Positions 5,762 through 9,104 of a stretch of 9,104 nucleotides of DNA are shown in pieces. The notes under the pieces are model-generated. The model saw only the letters and a list, made by a program, of their open reading frames with translations. It had not been told where the DNA came from and did not search any database. The number at the start of each line of letters is the position of its first letter. Within the stretch, counting starts at the first letter, position 1. The translations under genes were made by a program, and so were the position numbers. This stretch comes from W11650 sp963545585 (GTDB lineage Bacteria; Bacillota; Clostridia; Lachnospirales; Vallitaleaceae), in NCBI GenBank assembly GCA_963545585.1, contig CAUUKX010000080.1:1-9104 (forward strand), given 5' to 3'.

Positions 5762-6976
5762 ATGCTAAAAACAATTATCGGCAAAGAATTAAAGCGGATT
5801 TTTTCGGACAAGAGAATGGTATTTTCGGTATTTTTATTACCAGCGCTCAGCATTTTTTTGATTTATAATTTAATGGGGATTTTGGCCAGCAACCGCATTA
5901 ATGAGATTAAGGAACATCAGGCCAGAGTTGCCGTTGTCCGCGCACCGGAATCTTTTCAGAACTTTTGGGCGGGCTATGAGGAAAAAGAAAAGTATGACCT
6001 TAGCTATGATACGCAAATCAGTGTCGATCTCAAAGAAATGGTCAGAAACGGAGAAGTGGAGGCAATTGTTGAGTTTCCGGCTGACTTTAGCGAAAAGATG
6101 ATGGCTTATGAGCGGGAGACGACGCCGGACATTCATATTTATTATAATCCGATCGAGGATTATTCGGCTACGGCCAATCAGCAGCTGAAAATTTCGTTGC
6201 TGAAAGATTATCAGGATGCTTTGCTTCAGGAAAGATTTGGTGATTTAAAAAAGATTAGAGCTTTTACCACTAACGAAGATTTTAAAAATGAGCCGCAGGA
6301 ATATGAGATTAAAAATGAAAAGAAGTCATCCGGTTTTGGTATCGCTCAGCTTTTGCCGATGATGCTGTCGATTATGCTCTTTGCCAGTGCCATGGGCATC
6401 GGCATGGAAACGATTGCTGGTGAGAAAGAAAGAGGGACGATGGCAGCGCTCTTGTTGACACCAGTCAGCCGCAATACGATTGCTTTGGGCAAAATGATTA
6501 GTTTAGGGATATTGGCGATTATCAGTACCTTGACCTCAGTGATAGCGCTGGTGGCTGCATTTCCCAAATTAGCGGCTATTTCCGGCACTATGCCGACCAA
6601 CCTGATGTATGGCGTGACAGATTATCTGCAAATATCCATTATTCTTTTGCTGGAAGTGGGGATTTTTGTCGGGCTGATTTGCCTGATATCGGTCCTTTCC
6701 CGCACGGTCAAAGAAGCAGGTACATATGTTACACCGGCTTATATGCTGGTCATGATGGGAGCATTTGCAGCTATGTTTTCTTTTGGAAAGCCCGAACTTT
6801 ATGTCTTTGCCATTCCGGTAGCTGGCAATATTTTTGCTCTGAAGTCGGCACTGAACTTTGAGTTGGCATTGCCCCAGCTTCTGTTGACCTGCATGGTTTC
6901 CCTAATCAGCATTGCCCTGCTGGTGCTGGCTACGGCGAAGGCCTTTAAAAGCGAAAAAATTATGTTTAACGCATAA
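5762..6976 (+). CDS. NatB-like ABC-2 type permease
   Basis: A 404-residue membrane protein, the channel half of the first ABC exporter. Topology by eye: one N-terminal helix (about 20-41), a large hydrophilic, probably extracytoplasmic domain (about 42-200), then about five helices to the C-terminus. The sequence around IAGEKERGT (218-226), followed by LLLTPVSR and LGK, is the hallmark cytoplasmic segment of NatB/ABC2_membrane_3 proteins that contacts the ATPase. ATG 5762 is chosen because it lies 1 nt after the ATPase stop and has AAAGGA (5745-5750) upstream; in-frame codons back to 5714 would overlap the ATPase gene. Length matches NatB-type permeases. NatB itself exports sodium; the substrate here cannot be inferred beyond export. 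Confidence 0.88.
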   Translation: MLKTIIGKELKRIFSDKRMVFSVFLLPALSIFLIYNLMGILASNRINEIKEHQARVAVVRAPESFQNFWAGYEEKEKYDLSYDTQISVDLKEMVRNGEVEAIVEFPADFSEKMMAYERETTPDIHIYYNPIEDYSATANQQLKISLLKDYQDALLQERFGDLKKIRAFTTNEDFKNEPQEYEIKNEKKSSGFGIAQLLPMMLSIMLFASAMGIGMETIAGEKERGTMAALLLTPVSRNTIALGKMISLGILAIISTLTSVIALVAAFPKLAAISGTMPTNLMYGVTDYLQISIILLLEVGIFVGLICLISVLSRTVKEAGTYVTPAYMLVMMGAFAAMFSFGKPELYVFAIPVAGNIFALKSALNFELALPQLLLTCMVSLISIALLVLATAKAFKSEKIMFNA

Positions 6977-7042
6977 CTCAGTTTTTCATATTTGCTGGAT
7001 GTTTCGGGAATACAGCTTGCCGTACGCCGAATGTTTGGCAAT

Positions 7043-7100
7043 AGAAAGCGAAAGCTTTCTCAAGAGTTTTAAGATGTATGGATGCCTTTCGCAGAAAGGC
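7043..7100 (+). promoter_or_regulatory. two tandem hairpins between the two ABC modules
   Basis: Hairpin A: AGAAAGC (7043-7049), loop GAAA, GCTTTCT (7054-7060), followed by a weak T-run (7067-7070). Hairpin B: GCCTTTC (7084-7090), loop GCA, GAAAGGC (7094-7100). Both stems are perfect 7-bp duplexes. The right arm of A (CTTTCT) can pair instead with AGAAAG in B (7093-7098), so A and B are mutually exclusive with a longer-range fold. Hairpin B ends 14 nt before the gntR RBS. A role in adjusting readthrough, stability or translation of the downstream half is inference. Confidence 0.6.
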
Positions 7101-7114
7101 GGATTATAGTTATG

Positions 7115-7121
7115 AAAGGAG
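7115..7121 (+). promoter_or_regulatory. RBS that selects a TTG start for the regulator
   Basis: AAAGGAG lies 8 nt before TTG 7130. The in-frame ATG at 7112 would overlap this RBS and lacks a good one of its own; the in-frame ATG at 7082 would include hairpin B. The TTG also gives the usual short N-terminus of YtrA-type regulators. Confidence 0.7.
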
Positions 7122-7129
7122 AAGTTGTT

Positions 7130-7501
7130 TTGATTGATGAAAAATTGACGATCCCGATTTATCAGCAGATCGCCAATGAAATCGAAGATATGATACTAAA
7201 CGGAGAATTAAAAGAAGAAAGTCAAGCGCCGTCAATGAATCAGCTGGCCGATCATTACAAGATTAACCCGGCGACGGCCAGAAAAGGGCTGGAACTACTG
7301 GCCAATGAAAATATTTTGTATAAAAAAAGAGGAATCGGCATGTTTATTAGCCCCGGCGCAGTTGACCGGATTATTCTAAGCCGCCGGGAAGCGTTTATGC
7401 AGGATTTTATTATTAAATTATTGGAAGAAGCGCAAAAATTGGGATTTACCAAAGCGGAAGTTATTGCGCTGATTGAAAAAAGCGGAGAAGGAAGGAAGTG
7501 A
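7130..7501 (+). CDS. GntR family transcriptional regulator, YtrA subfamily
   Basis: A 123-residue regulator, typical for the YtrA subfamily, which has only a winged helix-turn-helix plus a short helical dimerisation tail instead of a large ligand domain. Residues 7-22 (TIPIYQQIANEIEDMI) are the family opening; the helix-turn-helix spans about 36-57 (MNQLADHYKINPATARKGLELL) and the wing about 60-74, ending in GIGMFIS. The tail (about 80-118) is helical and charged. Such proteins usually repress an ABC exporter operon and respond to cell-wall antibiotics or related envelope stress. Here the gene lies between two ABC modules, 153 nt after the NatB-like gene and 4 nt before the next ATPase. The likely target is the palindrome at 4842-4863, giving autoregulation of the whole operon. 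Confidence 0.9.
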   Translation: MIDEKLTIPIYQQIANEIEDMILNGELKEESQAPSMNQLADHYKINPATARKGLELLANENILYKKRGIGMFISPGAVDRIILSRREAFMQDFIIKLLEEAQKLGFTKAEVIALIEKSGEGRK

Positions 7502-7505
7502 TAAC

Positions 7506-8378
7506 ATGGATCAGTCCTGTATTTTAGAAATCAAAGAACTGACGAAGCGGTTTGAAGAAACATTGGCGCTAAATCATATTAATCTGAAACTGGAAAGAGG
7601 CAAGGTATACGGTCTGATTGGCCGGAACGGCGCCGGTAAAACCACTCTGCTGAAGTTGATTGGTCAATTGCTTTTTCCGACCGAAGGAGAAATTGCCGTC
7701 AACAGCGATTGGATCAAGGAAAGGACGGAAATTTCTTTTGGCCGGGCGTACAGTATTAGATATTTTTCCTATAAAATAAAGGATGTTTTGAAAATTGCAG
7801 CTTTGTCTTGTCCGAATTGGAATGAGGAATACGCCGAGGAATTAATTGAGCGTTTTGAGCTAAATACCAAAAAATATTATCACAATGCCTCGGCCGGGAT
7901 GCAGACGATGACCAGCTTAGTGCTGGCGCTGGCAGCTGATCCGCAGCTTTTGCTGCTGGACGAGCCATATATCGGGCTTGACCCAATTAACCGGGAAGTG
8001 CTGTATGACTTTTTGCGACATCATTATTTTGATGGCGAAAAAACGGTGGTCATTTCCAGCCATATGATTAAGGAGATTGAAGGCTATTTTGAACGGGCAG
8101 TTATCCTTGATAAAGGCCGGTTACTTTTAAATGAAGAAGTAGAAACTTTGAAAGAGCAGAGCTTTATTATTTCCGCCGATGCGGTGCTGGTCGGAGCAGT
8201 GGAAGAAAGCTGCAAGGTGCTGGATCGGGAGAGCTTAGGGCGGCGCAGCACTTATTATGTTTATGGTAGGTTGAATGAGCGGCAGCGGGAACAAATTTTA
8301 GCCGGCGGCGGTGAACTGCAAAGTATGGATTTGCAGACTTTGATGATTAAAATGCTGACCCGGAAGGAGAAAATATGA
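7506..8378 (+). CDS. YtrB-like ABC transporter ATP-binding protein
   Basis: A 290-residue ATPase of the second module. Walker A GRNGAGKTT (39-47), Walker B LLLLDEP (148-154), D-loop GLD (157-159) and SSH with H186 are intact. The signature is degenerate (ASAGM, 128-132, instead of LSGGQ), and no glutamine is evident where the Q-loop should be (about 78-90). The CPNWNEEYAEELIERFEL stretch and the weak signature fit the YtrB-type ATPases found beside YtrA regulators. Residues about 200-290 form an extra C-terminal domain. ATG 7506 has AAGGAAG (7492-7498) 7 nt upstream and follows gntR by 4 nt; an in-frame TTG at 7473 would overlap gntR. The next gene overlaps its stop by 4 nt (ATGA), indicating translational coupling and joint assembly. 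Confidence 0.9.
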   Translation: MDQSCILEIKELTKRFEETLALNHINLKLERGKVYGLIGRNGAGKTTLLKLIGQLLFPTEGEIAVNSDWIKERTEISFGRAYSIRYFSYKIKDVLKIAALSCPNWNEEYAEELIERFELNTKKYYHNASAGMQTMTSLVLALAADPQLLLLDEPYIGLDPINREVLYDFLRHHYFDGEKTVVISSHMIKEIEGYFERAVILDKGRLLLNEEVETLKEQSFIISADAVLVGAVEESCKVLDRESLGRRSTYYVYGRLNERQREQILAGGGELQSMDLQTLMIKMLTRKEKI

Positions 8379-9070
8379 GTTTAGCAGCACAATTTAAGAT
8401 GTTATTCAAGATTATGAAATTAAAAGTGTTTTTAATTCTGGCGGCGGCTTATTCTTTGGTTTACGGTCTAATCCTTGGTCTGCTGGCAGGAATAGGGCTA
8501 AAATCTGCGATTTTTCAAACTTTGCTGCAAATGGTGTTTTTTGTAGGCCTTTTCATGGGAAGCACTTGTGGAGGCGGGATTTTATCTACGTTTTATATGA
8601 TGACTTCCTTCGGCTGGGAGCGCAAGAAAATCTTTAAGCTGTGGTCCAAGGCGATATGGCTGAATTTATTGTTCGTTGCTCTGACCAGTGGTTTGATTGT
8701 GCTGCTGGGCATTGCTATAGGTTTAGATATCAGAAGTGCAACGAACATTCTCCCATGGCTGACCATTAACTGGACAGTTAAGCCCGGTTTGCTGGTGGCG
8801 GCGATTTTGTTGGGGATGGGCTGCAGTTTGCTGTTTATGCTGCTGATTGCTTTTTTCTGTGTGCTCGGCGGGCGATACGGCTGGCAGATTACGGTCGGGG
8901 CGATATTACTGACACTTGCTTTATTCTTGGTAACTTTTGTGGCTAATATTAATATTTTAGTACTGACCGGTTGCTTTTTGTATCATTATTTAGCCGGAGT
9001 TTACGCGGCCTCAGCCCTGCTTTATACGGCCATTTATTTTTTAAGTCAAAAACTGGAGGTGAAAAGCTGA
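8375..9070 (+). CDS. six-helix membrane protein, probable permease of the second ABC module
   Basis: A 231-residue, very hydrophobic protein with about six membrane helices (roughly 17-39, 45-75, 90-114, 135-165, 168-188 and 190-222) and no large soluble domain. A short basic loop, SFGWERKKIFKLW (about 78-90), between helices 2 and 3 resembles the cytoplasmic coupling segment of ABC-2-like permeases, in which such FG(x)(T/S)R(K)-type loops occur in YtrC/YtrD-like and other small exporters. It starts at an ATGA overlap with the ATPase stop; AAGGAG (8364-8369) lies 5 nt upstream. The family is not certain from sequence alone, but the position after a YtrB-like ATPase makes a permease role likely. 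Confidence 0.8.
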   Translation: MSLAAQFKMLFKIMKLKVFLILAAAYSLVYGLILGLLAGIGLKSAIFQTLLQMVFFVGLFMGSTCGGGILSTFYMMTSFGWERKKIFKLWSKAIWLNLLFVALTSGLIVLLGIAIGLDIRSATNILPWLTINWTVKPGLLVAAILLGMGCSLLFMLLIAFFCVLGGRYGWQITVGAILLTLALFLVTFVANINILVLTGCFLYHYLAGVYAASALLYTAIYFLSQKLEVKS

Positions 9071-9104
9071 TGAATCGGAATGTGGTCAGATATCTTTTTT
9101 TATC
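9070..9104 (+). CDS. start of a further operon gene, truncated by the window
   Basis: ATG 9070 overlaps the previous stop by one base (TGATG) and has a strong RBS, GGAGGTG (9055-9061), 8 nt upstream. Eleven codons are visible, MNRNVVRYLFL, and the frame is open at the window edge. A short basic N-terminus running into hydrophobic residues fits another membrane protein, perhaps the second permease of the YtrB-like module, but too little is present to identify it. Confidence 0.75.
   Translation, partial: MNRNVVRYLFL

Overview
The window (about 9.1 kb, moderate G+C) looks like a chromosomal segment of a low-to-mid GC Gram-positive bacterium (Bacillota, most likely Clostridia). The grounds are strong AAGGAG/GGAGG ribosome binding sites, sigma-A-type promoters with 17-nt spacers, two lipoproteins with Gram-positive-style lipoboxes, a Bacillota-type L28 protein and a YtrA-type GntR regulator beside ABC transporter genes. 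I cannot fix the genus from sequence alone. No rRNA, tRNA, CRISPR array, insertion sequence or phage gene is visible.

Left part (1-4300), all on the + strand. A gene-poor leader (1-367) carries a candidate promoter with a LacI/CcpA-like palindrome in its spacer. It is followed by a Gfo/Idh/MocA oxidoreductase (368-1351), a lipoprotein of glycoside hydrolase family 3 resembling NagZ-type beta-N-acetylhexosaminidases (1499-2743), and a second, poorly characterised lipoprotein (2893-4200) with its own near-consensus promoter (2782-2810). The block ends in a long nested hairpin with a U-tract (4212-4291), which should terminate transcription from both sides.

Middle (4300-4980). A single minus-strand gene encodes ribosomal protein L28 (rpmB, 4352-4537), of the form lacking the zinc-binding cysteines, with a clear promoter and a strong RBS. 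An intergenic region of about 440 nt separates it from the divergent + strand operon. That region contains the operon promoter (4815-4843), an imperfect palindrome just downstream of the -10 (4842-4863; probable repressor site) and a 17-bp 5' UTR stem-loop ending 5 nt before the first RBS.

Right part (4981-9104, continuing off the window). One tightly packed operon encodes a NatA-like ABC ATPase, a NatB-like ABC-2 permease, a YtrA-subfamily GntR repressor (probable TTG start), a YtrB-like ABC ATPase, a six-helix membrane protein, and the first 11 codons of a further gene. Two different ABC exporter modules are thus joined around one small GntR regulator. By analogy with ytr and nat systems the likely job is a drug-, peptide- or ion-triggered envelope-stress export response, with the regulator acting on the palindrome at the operon promoter. 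The substrate is not readable from the sequence. Two small hairpins between the modules, with alternative pairing potential, could tune expression of the second half.
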